The position numbers were made by a program, and so were the translations under genes. The notes under the pieces are model-generated. The model worked only from the letters and a program-made list of their open reading frames with translations. It was not told the origin of the DNA and ran no database searches. From Brachionus plicatilis (Eukaryota; Rotifera; Eurotatoria; Ploima; Brachionidae), in NCBI GenBank assembly GCA_010279815.1, contig QEOQ01000663.1, positions 625,355-689,354 on the forward strand: 64,000 nucleotides of DNA, in the 5' to 3' direction. Positions 9,985 through 20,535 of this stretch are shown in pieces (the stretch's first letter is position 1; every line of letters begins with the position of its first letter).

Positions 9985-12518
9985 TTCGAGTGTTTACTAT
10001 ATTCAGAAACATCAAATGGATAGTTTCTGAATTGGATACCAATAAACAAAAATTTTGAGAATTTTTTGTTCGCAGTCATCGATCCGAAATAGATGGTTTC
10101 TTTTTTCCTTTTTTTCTTTTGGGCGAATATGATAATTTGAATCGATACTAATTTGATTAATTGATTTTGTTCTAGGTTTTTGCTGATTAAAAAGTGTTCT
10201 TTATTTTTCTGAAAGCCTAAATTACAGAACCATTTTGATTTGATTGATAGACAATGTTTTTTTCATTCTAAAAAAGAAGTTCTTTGGAAAATTTCAATGT
10301 TTGCTCCTCTAAATTTTAAGATATTTTTGTTTGTGTATTGGAAAACCTGCGTTAAAAATCAAAAATTAGTAAAATTTAATTAATAAATTTGAATAGTAAA
10401 TTTTACTCAAATACTTCTAGAAAACAAATTTAAAATTTGGGTTTATATTTTTTCGATTTATAGAATGATTCAATTCGACCGCATTACCTTTATTCGATAA
10501 TCTTGAAGTAGTAGAACAAATCATCTTTTATGCATTTTATTGATAATATATGATTTTGTGAGTTTTTTAAAAATATGGTTTTCATAATCAATTTTATTGA
10601 ACCAATATTAATTTTAAGAGTTTCATTTTAAAAATTTATTTAGAAAAATTCGTGTACGTTTTTCAAAAATACTTTCAGCCAGTCCGAAATTCGATTTTGG
10701 GATAAATTTTAAAATTTTTAGAACCTTAATTAGCAAAATTTAAAGATCAACAGAAATAACTCCTTATTACATTTTTGATCATTTTTATTTATTTTGTTTA
10801 TAATTCTGTAATTCAAAAATTTGTCTTCAAAAAAAAAATACCTAACCACCACACAATCGAGTATGACCAATCCTGATGAGCACACTACCTGAAAAACACA
10901 AATTTGATTGTGTGTTATTAAGTTAAAAAAAAAAATATGAATAAATATATCAAATTTCTCAAAATTGAATTACAAATCTCACATGTGAGTAAAGCTTTAA
11001 AAAAATAAAAAACAGATAATGATAAAATAATTTTTGCATGCATAACAACTTTAAAAGCATATAAATTGCTATCAGACATATCCGCTTCATTATTTTAAAA
11101 ATTTTAAAATTAAAATAAATTTTGAAAAATAAGTATTTTTTCAATTTTGAATGAGTTAGGTCCAAAAATAATATAAAAAACTAAAAAAAAAGAAATCGAA
11201 CCAAGATTCTAGTTGTGGTCAAAAAAGATTTCAGAAAAAAATATTTAAAATTTAATTAGAATCAAAATTTTAATAATTTTTTGGGAATCTTAATAATATT
11301 TAAAATTAGGCTTAATAAACCTTTTTCTTTAATAAAATCATAATCAAAGAACAATACACTGTTTCCATTGAAATTTTGCCCTTTTACAATTTATTAAAGA
11401 AAAAAGTTTCCACATAGAATTATATATTAAATGAAAGGTCTTAAACTCATCTTTCGGCAAAATTATTTTATTTTTTAAATTTCCTAATATAAATGTCAAT
11501 TTTTCCGGAATGAAAATACCTTTTTTTTCAAAATAAACTTTACATTTGAATTTGCAACGAATATTTTTAGCTAAAAAATAAATAAGGCAGTTTTTTTCTT
11601 ACATTAACTGTTCTATTCATTTAAATATCTTTTTTTTTTCCTTTTCAAAATGCACTGAAATTAGATTATTAACTAAATATAAATAAGATATCACATGTTT
11701 TAATTTTTTGTGTTTAAATCACAAAATGTATCCAATGTTGAAATAACATTGAAAAAGTGCAATGTTTCAAATGTTTTTTTCAATTTCAACTAAAAAAATA
11801 ATTTTAAGCTAATATTGCAATCATTTTCATATTTAAAATTAATCTCTTTAGTGAAATTGAATGAGTTTAATTTTTATTTAGGAATTTGAGAAAAATATTG
11901 AAAATTCTTTTTTTAACTTTTAAATTATTTATTTATTTGTTTATCTGTATCTTTATCAAACTTCCAAATAAATTACATGATACAAAAAAATTAAAAATCA
12001 AGTTGAATATGATAAAATAAAATGAAAAGAAAGATAAATAATTCTTTTAGATTTAAATTCACCTTCACGAAAATCAAATCTCAAATTAGGTGAAAAACTT
12101 TTAGAACTTGAGAATAAATAGAATAAAATAGGTATTAAATAGAATGCCTTATTCTCGATACTGATATAAAAATAAACAATTAAATTCAATAATTTTTTTG
12201 TTTTTTTTTTTATTTGAATTTTCTTTAAAAATTTTGACTTGGTGATAATTGAAATTCGTTTGATGCATATTAACAAATACTCTATTTATAAAAGATGGAA
12301 AGCAGAGCGTAAATAGTTTTATTAAACAACAAATATTATCTTGAATGTCATAGCACTAACCCAAAGTCAAAATTTAAAAAAAACAAGTTTTTCATGCTTG
12401 TAATATTAACTAAAATAATATTAAATAAAAAATAAATAAATAAAAGGAAAAAAGATAAATAATTCTAAGTAAAAGATAAAAAGAAATAATTTAATATTGA
12501 AATGGCTAGGGGTTAGAC

Positions 12519-12596
12519 ATGTTTAAATGTTTGATAGTTCAGGAAAAAAGAACAAATCGTTAGGAAGGAAATACACAATGGAGTTGGATATTCGAT
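12519..12596 (+). repeat. Dispersed repeat family, copy 1
   Basis: Contains ACATGTTTAAATGTTTGATA, then GTTCAGGAAAAAAGAAC and CAATGGAGTTGGATATT. The same order of phrases occurs on the minus strand at 49424-49514 and, shorter, at 15903-15974. There are no clear ends or coding sequence. Confidence 0.5.
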
Positions 12597-12815
12597 ATAT
12601 ATTTATTCAAAAATTAACCATTTGCACTTTACATGTTTTCTTATTTTTAATTTTCTTGATAGCTTAATCGTTTTTTAAAATAGTAAAAAGTGGTTCTTAG
12701 TACGATATCTTACATGTATAGTGTCTGAGTACATAACCACCATTAACCAGCATGAAGGCTTGTTTTTACCATATTTTTCTGGCAAATTATTCCAATAGGA
12801 ATTATTCTATTAAAT

Positions 12816-12864
12816 GTCCAGCATTACATAAACTATTCTAACAAATGTTTATGTAATGCTGGAC
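12816..12864. repeat. Perfect 18-bp stem hairpin
   Basis: GTCCAGCATTACATAAAC at 12816-12833 is followed after 13 nt by its exact reverse complement at 12847-12864. It could be a short foldback element or a structured RNA. Nothing nearby indicates transcription. Confidence 0.75.
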
Positions 12865-14260
12865 GCTTATAAACCGCTTTTTTTATGACCGGTTACAACC
12901 TGATAATAATTGGGACTAAGATGATCAACTTTCTATTTAATCGAAGCCTGTGCTGAAAAAGATAGCAAGAAATAAGATGAACAGGACTTGTGATCCAAAA
13001 GGAGTGAATAAGGTTAAAAAAAATAAAAATCTTGTTTCACTCAAGATTTCCCCTTTGCAATCATTCTGCATTTTTATTTTTTATAATTTTATAATAAATT
13101 TTAGGGTATTGGGAATTTTGTATCAAAGAACAGAAACAAAAATCGTAAAAAGAAGTCACTTTTTTACTTTGGGTCTTAAAATTTTTCTGCAGCTGATATA
13201 AACTTTTTAAATCTAAATTAAGTCTCTGCAATACATATGCAATTTAATTTTAATGATTTTCGTGCTTTGCAGACTTGCAGAGCTTCTCCAGAGACTTAAT
13301 TTGTGTGGAAAACAGTTTTTACCAGCTATTACATTTTGCAGAACAATTTTAGACTCATAGTTAAAAAGTTATTTTTTTTTAAGATTTTTGTTTTAGTTCT
13401 TTGTTCAAAAATTCACAATACCAAAATTGGGTTGCCGAATAACTACAAAGAATTTTGGTGAAACAAACTTTGCATCAGCTAATTCATTTTTCATAATAAG
13501 TTTTTGACTAAGATAATAAATTTTTTTTCAATTTTAAGTTTTTTTTTTTTGATTTTTGTTCAATAGTTTAAAATGACAATATTTAAGGCACAATTTTTTA
13601 ATCTTTTTTACTTAATTTTTCTATGAATGAGAGAATCACTTTCAATCTGATTTTCGATAAAAATAGCAACAAGTGTGACAAGTAAAAAATCATACTTTTA
13701 ATTTAAAGCAAATTTTTGTAAGATTATTCACTAATTTTAAAAAAGGTAAAAGAAAACTTTTATAGAATTTATTTTTAAAAATTTTCAGAAAAAATGGTCC
13801 CAACAAACAGTTTAATTAAAAATTTTTTAGATTGATTTTTTATTTTTTTAATTGTAATTCAAACAAAAATGAATTAATAGTTTTCATGTTAATTGTTACA
13901 ATAAGGTATTAAACCACTACTTCTTATCCTCTCCGATCAAAAAAAGTTATTTTTCTAGTCTCAATGGTTGATATGAAAAAGAATGTTTATTATACAAAAA
14001 AAATTAAATATCTAATAAAATTCAATTTTTTAAAGTTATTTAAATGTTTGTTTGAATTAATATTCAAATCGATTTCTTTTATTAATTTAGAAAGCCTTTT
14101 TATTTTCAATATTTTAATAAATTAAAAAAGAAAATTTTTTTCTGAAAAGCCTAAAAAAATTCTTCTTTTGATAGAAATGAGCATGAATACTAAATTTTAG
14201 AAACAACTTATTTTTTAAATCATTCATATTCAAGTAAAAAATGACTTTTGCATTTATAGT

Positions 14261-14696
14261 AGTGTTGGGCGGGGGCCAACTTTGGCCGGCCGATCTACGG
14301 CCGGAATTCAACGACCAGTTGGCCGGTCAGTATAAACGGCCTATTTTGGCCGTGAAATTCACAGCCGCATTTAAGATCATCCGTGAATTGGCCGGTCGAC
14401 TTTCGACCGTTTTTAAAAAGGCCGACCTTTCCTGGGCCGGCCAACGACCGTGAAATAGCCGGTTTTCTAAAATTTGGGCGCCCACGGTCTACGCCATTTT
14501 TTTTTCTGGTCGCACACGTGGCCTCCAGACGGCTTATGCTAAAACAGGGACAACCTGTTTTTTACTAAAACACTGACCGCGGTCGGATGATAGGAATTAT
14601 CAAAAAACTTGTTAATTTGTTAAAACGGTCCGTGTTTTAGTAAAAAAGAGGTGGTCAGTGTTTTAGCATAAGTCCTCCCGACCGGTCCAAAACACT
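14261..14696. mobile_element. GC-rich inverted-repeat element (CGGCC family), copy 1
   Basis: A sharp GC island in AT-rich DNA, full of GGCCGG and CGGCC words. It starts AGTGTTGGGCGGGGGCCAAC and ends GGTCCAAAACACT, so AGTGTT-type ends are inverted. A relative sits in the fringe intron at 40051-40433. The open frames it contains arise from the GC-rich repetition and carry no known protein motif. A second element is nested at 14533-14672. Confidence 0.6.
14533..14672. mobile_element. 140-bp inverted-repeat element nested in the GC-rich element
   Basis: The ends are CTTATGCTAAAAC and GTTTTAGCATAAG. The inversion extends inward about 47 nt (TTTTTTACTAAAACAC pairs with GTGTTTTAGTAAAAAA). Removing it leaves a GC-rich element of about 296 bp. 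No target duplication is evident. Confidence 0.7.
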
Positions 14697-15522
14697 AAAT
14701 TTTATCAGATTTCGGAAGTTAATTATTTCGCTTTTCAACTTATTTGTTACACAAAATAATATATATAATAAAATATAAAACATTTAACATGAGAAGGATA
14801 TTTTCTAAAATAATTCATTGTAAAAAGGAACAACTGTCTAATTTTATGCTTGAAAGATTAAAAAAAATATAATTTCATGCTAAAAAAGAGATTTTTCTTG
14901 CAAAAAAACAATCTAAAAAGAAGATGAAAAAAATAGTTTTAGCGGTTTTATTTTACTTTGTTAGATATTTGTTTAATATAAAGTATTCGAAGTCACAGTT
15001 AAAAGTTAAAACAATAAATCGAAATTCAAAAATCAAGTCAATTCTTGAATAAATGATTATAGGCATACAGGCTGCACTGAAAATAAATTTGTTATTTCCC
15101 GTGTAGACAAACGCCTTTTGACTATTACCAATTCTTTAAAATTTTCGAAATAATTGTCTTATATCATTGAAAATAATATTTAAGATTCTTTTCATACAGT
15201 TAAAGCAGGATATATCAAGAAGTTTATTATTGAATTAAAGCAACACTTCACTTTATTTAAAAAATACTCTTGACCACGCACATTTACACTATTAATAATT
15301 AATTCTTGCCATAAAGACCATATTAACATTTTAAGGCTTTGACTTTTATTATATTTTTCTATAATGTTTCTTCCGTGTTTAAAGGAAATATAATGATAAT
15401 CGCAAACTTAGAAGGTCACCTTAGCTAAAATTTTATAAAATAACCAATTTTCTAAAAATAACGAAAAAGGTTGATATTTCATTTCTGTTATAAACACTAT
15501 TCTTTTATCAATATATAAATTC

Positions 15523-15552
15523 TTATTATTATTATTATTATTATTATTATTA
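15523..15552. repeat. (TTA)10 microsatellite
   Basis: Ten consecutive TTA units. Confidence 0.9.
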
Positions 15553-15902
15553 GTTTGAGGAAGACTCTCCGGCTATTCAGAATGGATCAGCGTCCTTCAT
15601 TTTAGCCAAGCGTTAGAAAATTTAAAAAAGTTCATAATAAGTAAAAAAAATTAAAATAGAACAAATTAAATATCGGTAAGTATATAAATAAAACATTATT
15701 AATTATAGTTATTGAGAAATATTTCTTTGACATATGCAAGTTTTGACCTTTTTCATTCTTCATTACTAAACCAAATTGCTACAGGAAACCAGATTTGTGT
15801 GTTTACTTAAAGCTCTCAAAATATAACTTTTACAATAAGCAATTTTTCAAATTAGTGAATATGCAAGATTTTGGCTTTAACCGGCTTATATTAAATACCA
15901 AT

Positions 15903-15974
15903 TTGAAAATATTATTCTGATCAGGATAAAGAAGAAATTATTAGGTAGCAATTACACTATGTAGTTGGATAATG
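15903..15974 (+). repeat. Dispersed repeat family, copy 2
   Basis: Carries AGGATAAAGAAGAAATTATT and AGGTAGCAATTACACTATG, matching in order the repeats at 12519-12596 and, in reverse, 49424-49514. Confidence 0.45.
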
Positions 15975-16234
15975 ATTATTATTTTGATCATTTTTATACT
16001 AAAAATTCAATAAAAACACTAATTTATCAAGTAACCGATTGATTTGTCAATTTCTTTCTTAATTGAACGGACTGACAGACAAAATTAAAGATCTTTGAGA
16101 TAAAAATTCACCATTTATGAACAATATTTTAGTAATAGAAAAAATAATTAAATGAAACCTTAACTAATTATCTAACAAATTAAAAACATTAAACAATCTG
16201 AATTTAAATAAAAAACACGGCATTATACAGCCTG

Positions 16235-16393
16235 ACCTCGATTTTGTTACCCCTTAAATGTGAAATCCTAATTTTGTGAAAAAAATCTGCGTGACGCACA
16301 AAATCATAATTCACACAAAATGTGTTCGAATTTGTGAAATTTTAATTTTATGAAATTTTTTTTGTTTACCCAGACGTTTCACAAAATCGAGGT
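16235..16393. mobile_element. Small inverted-repeat element (CTCGATTT family)
   Basis: An exact 13-bp terminal inverted repeat, ACCTCGATTTTGT at 16235-16247 and its complement at 16381-16393. The interior repeats the theme (TTTGTGAA, CACAAAAT). A shorter relative lies at 47856-47952. No coding capacity. Confidence 0.65.
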
Positions 16394-18373
16394 ATTTATT
16401 TAATGTAAAAGGCATAAGTTAAGTTAAAAATTAATAAACAATATAATTGATTAGGTTATTTATGAAAACCAAACTTTTAAAATTTTAAATCTAAAAATAT
16501 TTTTAAATCGAAGAAGTATTTTTAAAATTTTGGGAATCGACTGTCATAAAATGAAGCGACAATTCTAACTTTGATCCTTTTTTTAAATAACCCTTGTGGC
16601 AAAAAAATTGTATTTTACTAATACTTTAAAATGTTTTTGAGAGTAAAAATCTTTACTCCCTTCAGATATCTGAATTTATATTTGATTAATTATCTAATTT
16701 CAGTGCATTTTGAAAAGGAAAAAAAAAAGATATTTAAATGAATAGAACAGTTAATGTAAGAAAAAAACTGCCTTATTTATTTTTTAGCTAAAAATATTCG
16801 TTGCAAATTCAAATGTAAAGTTTATTTTGAAAAAAAAGGTATTTTCATTCCGGAAAAATTGACATTTATATTAGGAAATTTAAAAAATAAAATAATTTTG
16901 CCGAAAGATGAGTTTAAGACCTTTCATTTAATATATAATTCTATGTGGAAACTTTTTTCTTTAATAAATTGTAAAAGGGCAAAATTTCAATGGAAACAGT
17001 GTATTGTTCTTTGATTATGATTTTATTAAAGAAAAAGGTTTATTAAGCCTAATTTTAAATATTATTAAGATTCCCAAAAAATTATTAAAATTTTGATTCT
17101 AATTAAATTTTAAATATTTTTTTCTGAAATCTTTTTTGACCACAACTAGAATCTTGGTTCGATTTCTTTTTTTTTAGTTTTTTATATTATTTTTGGACCT
17201 AACTCATTCAAAATTGAAAAAATACTTATTTTTCAAAATTTATTTTAATTTTAAAATTTTTAAAATAATGAAGCGGATATGTCTGATAGCAATTTATATG
17301 CTTTTAAAGTTGTTATGCATGCAAAAATTATTTTATCATTATCTGTTTTTTATTTTTTTAAAGCTTTACTCACATGTGAGATTTGTAATTCAATTTTGAG
17401 AAATTTGATATATTTATTCATATTTTTTTTTTTAACTTAATAACACACAATCAAATTTGTGTTTTTCAGGTAGTGTGCTCATCAGGATTGGTCATACTCG
17501 ATTGTGTGGTGGTTAGGTATTTTTTTTTTGAAGACAAATTTTTGAATTACAGAATTATAAACAAAATAAATAAAAATGATCAAAAATGTAATAAGGAGTT
17601 ATTTCTGTTGATCTTTAAATTTTGCTAATTAAGGTTCTAAAAATTTTAAAATTTATCCCAAAATCGAATTTCGGACTGGCTGAAAGTATTTTTGAAAAAC
17701 GTACACGAATTTTTCTAAATAAATTTTTAAAATGAAACTCTTAAAATTAATATTGGTTCAATAAAATTGATTATGAAAACCATATTTTTAAAAAACTCAC
17801 AAAATCATATATTATCAATAAAATGCATAAAAGATGATTTGTTCTACTACTTCAAGATTATCGAATAAAGGTAATGCGGTCGAATTGAATCATTCTATAA
17901 ATCGAAAAAATATAAACCCAAATTTTAAATTTGTTTTCTAGAAGTATTTGAGTAAAATTTACTATTCAAATTTATTAATTAAATTTTACTAATTTTTGAT
18001 TTTTAACGCAGGTTTTCCAATACACAAACAAAAATATCTTAAAATTTAGAGGAGCAAACATTGAAATTTACCAAAGAACTTCTTTTTTAGAATGAAAAAA
18101 ACATTGTCTATCAATCAAATCAAAATGGTTCTGTAATTTAGGCTTTCAGAAAAATAAAGAACACTTTTTAATCAGCAAAAACCTAGAACAAAATCAATTA
18201 ATCAAATTAGTATCGATTCAAATTATCATATTCGCCCAAAAGAAAAAAAGGAAAAAAGAAACCATCTATTTCGGATCGATGACTGCGAACAAAAAATTCT
18301 CAAAATTTTTGTTTATTGGTATCCAATTCAGAAACTATCCATTTGATGTTTCTGAATATAGTAAACACTCGAA

Positions 18374-18397
18374 GCGTTAAATTCAATGGGTATAAAA
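18374..18397 (+). promoter_or_regulatory. Conserved promoter block of Ala-Pro copy B
   Basis: GCGTTAAAT at 18374-18382 and TATAAAA at 18391-18397, about 74 nt before the ATG at 18471. Identical to copy A. Confidence 0.6.
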
Positions 18398-18470
18398 GCA
18401 TCAAAATACAGCATATTGATTAAAAATATTAAAACAAATAAATTACAACATAAATATCATAATCTGAAAA

Positions 18471-18920
18471 ATGTCAGCTGCACCAGCTCCAGCCCCATCA
18501 GCTGCCCCAGCTCCAGCCCCATCAGCTGCCCCAGCACCAGCTCCTTCAGCTGCTCCAGCTCCATCATCTGCTCCAGCACCAGCTCAATCAGCAGCTCCAG
18601 CTCCATCATCTGCTCCAGCACCAGCTCAATCAGCAGCTCCAGCTCCATCATTTGCCCAAGCTCAATCAGCAGCTCCAGCTTTGACTTTATCAAATTTTTC
18701 ATTCCCAGCCTCTTTTCAATATGACAATTCATTTTCCAACTTTTCACAATTTCCTTCATTTGAAACCAATTTTTACAGTGCCCAATTCGCTGCTCCATCC
18801 CAATTCCCATCATTTGCTACTGCTTTACCAGCTGAATATCCATCATTTTCCAATTCATTTACTGCTGCTCCATCAGATGCTTCTTTTGCATCTTTCGGTA
18901 GTTTTGGTTCTTATTTCTAA
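18471..18920 (+). CDS. Ala-Pro-repeat protein, copy B, 149 aa
   Basis: The same protein as copy A, on the opposite strand within the right arm of the inverted duplication. It starts at the ATG of MSAAPAPAPSAAP and ends at FGSFGSYF before TAA at 18918. The nucleotide differences from copy A are very few, one of them silent near the 3' end. Whether this is a second gene or a duplicated contig end cannot be settled here, because an N gap lies only 230 nt downstream. Confidence 0.75.
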   Translation: MSAAPAPAPSAAPAPAPSAAPAPAPSAAPAPSSAPAPAQSAAPAPSSAPAPAQSAAPAPSFAQAQSAAPALTLSNFSFPASFQYDNSFSNFSQFPSFETNFYSAQFAAPSQFPSFATALPAEYPSFSNSFTAAPSDASFASFGSFGSYF

Positions 18921-19012
18921 ATTAGTCATTTAATTAGTGATAAGTATTTTAATTACAATTTTATACAATAAACTATTTATTAAAATTAATGTTTTAGAAA
19001 ATTAAATGAATA

Positions 19013-19126
19013 TCAGTATCGAGAATAAGGCATTCTATTTAATACCTATTTTATTCTATTTATTCTCAAGTTCTAAAAGTTTTTCACCTAATTTGAGATT
19101 TGATTTTCGTGAAAGTGAATTTAAAT
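19013..19126 (+). repeat. Short direct repeat flanking the N gap
   Basis: The segment beginning ATCAGTATCGAGAATAAGGC recurs in the same orientation at about 19273-19386. The two copies bracket the run of Ns, so the region may be a collapsed or mis-joined tandem. Confidence 0.75.
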
Positions 19127-19153
19127 ACTCATATGAATGTTTTTTTTTTTTTT

Positions 19154-19192
19154 NNNNNNNNNNNNNNNNNNNNNNNNNNNNNNNNNNNNNNN
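19154..19192. other. Assembly gap, 39 Ns
   Basis: A run of 39 undetermined bases following a poly-T tract. Any frame spanning it is meaningless. Confidence 0.99.
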
Positions 19193-20092
19193 CACCAAGT
19201 CAAAATTTTTAAAGAAAATTCAAATAAAAAAAAAAACAAAAAAATTATTGAATTTAATTGTTTATTTTTATATCAGTATCGAGAATAAGGCATTCTATTT
19301 AATACCTATTTTATTCTATTTATTCTCAAGTTCTAAAAGTTTTTCACCTAATTTGAGATTTGATTTTCGTGAAGGTGAATTTAAATCTAAAAGAATTATT
19401 TATCTTTCTTTTCATTTTATTTTATCATATTCAACTTGATTTTTAATTTTTTTGTATCATGTAATTTATTTGGAAGTTTGATAAAGATACAGATAAACAA
19501 ATAAATAAATAATTTAAAAGTTAAAAAAAGAATTTTCAATATTTTTCTCAAATTCCTAAATAAAAATTAAACTCATTCAATTTCACTAAAGAGATTAATT
19601 TTAAATATGAAAATGATTGCAATATTAGCTTAAAATTATTTTTTTAGTTGAAATTGAAAAAAACATTTGAAACATTGCACTTTTTCAATGTTATTTCAAC
19701 ATTGGATACATTTTGTGATTTAAACACAAAAAATTAAAACATGTGATATCTTATTTATATTTAGTTAATAATCTAATTTCAGTGCATTTTGAAAAAGAAA
19801 AAAAAAAGATATTTAAATGAATAGAACAGTTAATGTAAGAAAAAAACTGCCTTATTTATTTTTTAGCTAAAAATATTCGTTGCAAATTCAAATGTAAAGT
19901 TTATTTTGAAAAAAAAGGTATTTTCATTCCGGAAAAATTGACATTTATATTAGGAAATTTAAAAAATAAAATAATTTTGCCGAAAGATGAGTTTAAGACC
20001 TTTCATTTAATATATAATTCTATGTGGAAACTTTTTTCTTTAATAAATTGTAAAAGGGCAAAATTTCAATGGAAACAGTGTATTGTTCTTTG
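19193..20092 (+). repeat. Right arm of the inverted duplication, second segment
   Basis: Matches the minus strand of 12246-11340. Relative to the left arm the order is permuted: the tail (16690-19006) comes before the head (19193-20092). The part from about 19765 to 20092 also repeats 16700-17020, so this part exists three times in the window. That fits a tandem duplication followed by inversion. Confidence 0.8.
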
Positions 20093-20153
20093 GAAAATAA
20101 ATCGATTTAAGACTTTAATTTCTTTTTGTTTTGAAAAAAACGCTGTCAATTAA
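19867..20153 (+). CDS. Possible exon of unknown protein, partly triplicated
   Basis: After a TTTTTTAG acceptor the frame is open for 95 codons to TAA at 20151-20153. It includes RCKFKCKVYFEKKG, FILGNLKNKIILPKDEFKTF and KRAKFQWKQCIVLWKINRF. The 5' two thirds recur at 16790-17012 and on the minus strand at 11570-11345. In both of those, the codon after CIVL is TGA instead of TGG. Residue composition is protein-like, but no family or start is recognised. Confidence 0.2.
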
Positions 20154-20535
20154 TTTTATCAATTATTTTTTAAAATATTTTTTAGATAATTTTAATATGA
20201 ATTTCATTTATTTGTATGAATATAAGTTAAACTGTATGGATAACAGATTCAAGTATGTTAAAAGAAGAAAGTTTCTTCAAATTAAATTAGTTTATGCTAA
20301 AAAGAATTTAATCGTGTTGTAAATATTTTTTTGTATGACTACCGCTACATTGAATTTATGTTCGAAAATCAATTAAAAATAATAAAAGCAATGCAAAAAG
20401 TTAAGTTTAATTTTTAAATTTTGAAAATAATTTTTATTCATTGAATTAAAAGAGTTAAAGACTCAAATACCAAGAATTTTAATAATATGCTCAAAATATT
20501 TTTATTTTTATAAAATTAAACTCAATAAAAAAGCT

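Larger units (their letters stand above)
9352..12246 (-). repeat. Left arm of a large inverted duplication
   Basis: Read on the minus strand, 11657-9352 matches 16690-19006 on the plus strand almost base for base, and 12246-11340 matches 19193-20092. The arm contains one complete Ala-Pro gene (9438-9887) and mostly AT-rich flanking DNA. The near absence of differences implies a recent duplication, gene conversion, or an assembly artefact. Confidence 0.85.
12247..16689. other. Spacer between the arms of the inverted duplication
   Basis: No protein gene is recognised in these 4.4 kb. It holds the hairpin at 12816-12864, two copies of a dispersed repeat, a GC-rich nested element at 14261-14696, a TTA microsatellite and a small inverted-repeat element at 16235-16393, all listed separately. 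Open frames at 12950-13201 and 14241-14568 do not look like genes. Confidence 0.5.
16690..19006 (+). repeat. Right arm of the inverted duplication, first segment
   Basis: Matches the minus strand of 11657-9352 nearly perfectly and carries Ala-Pro copy B. The match starts near CTAATTTCAGTGCATTTTG and stops at 19006, where copy A runs on into different sequence. Confidence 0.85.

Noticed and set aside
10959..11165. 68-codon minus-strand frame, repeated at 17193-17399
   Set aside because: Identical only because it lies in both arms of the inverted duplication. It is Phe/Leu/Lys-rich with no domain, and such frames are expected in this base composition.
12950..13201. 83-codon plus-strand frame in the duplication spacer
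   Set aside because: No domain, no conserved context, and composition like the surrounding non-coding DNA.
14241..14568. Two overlapping plus-strand open frames (70 and 61 codons) in the GC-rich island
   Set aside because: They arise because GC-rich repeat DNA has few stops. The readings have no motif and run through the inverted-repeat element and into its nested element.
19006..19439. Plus-strand frames crossing the run of Ns
   Set aside because: They include undetermined residues and duplicated AT-rich DNA. No evidence of coding.
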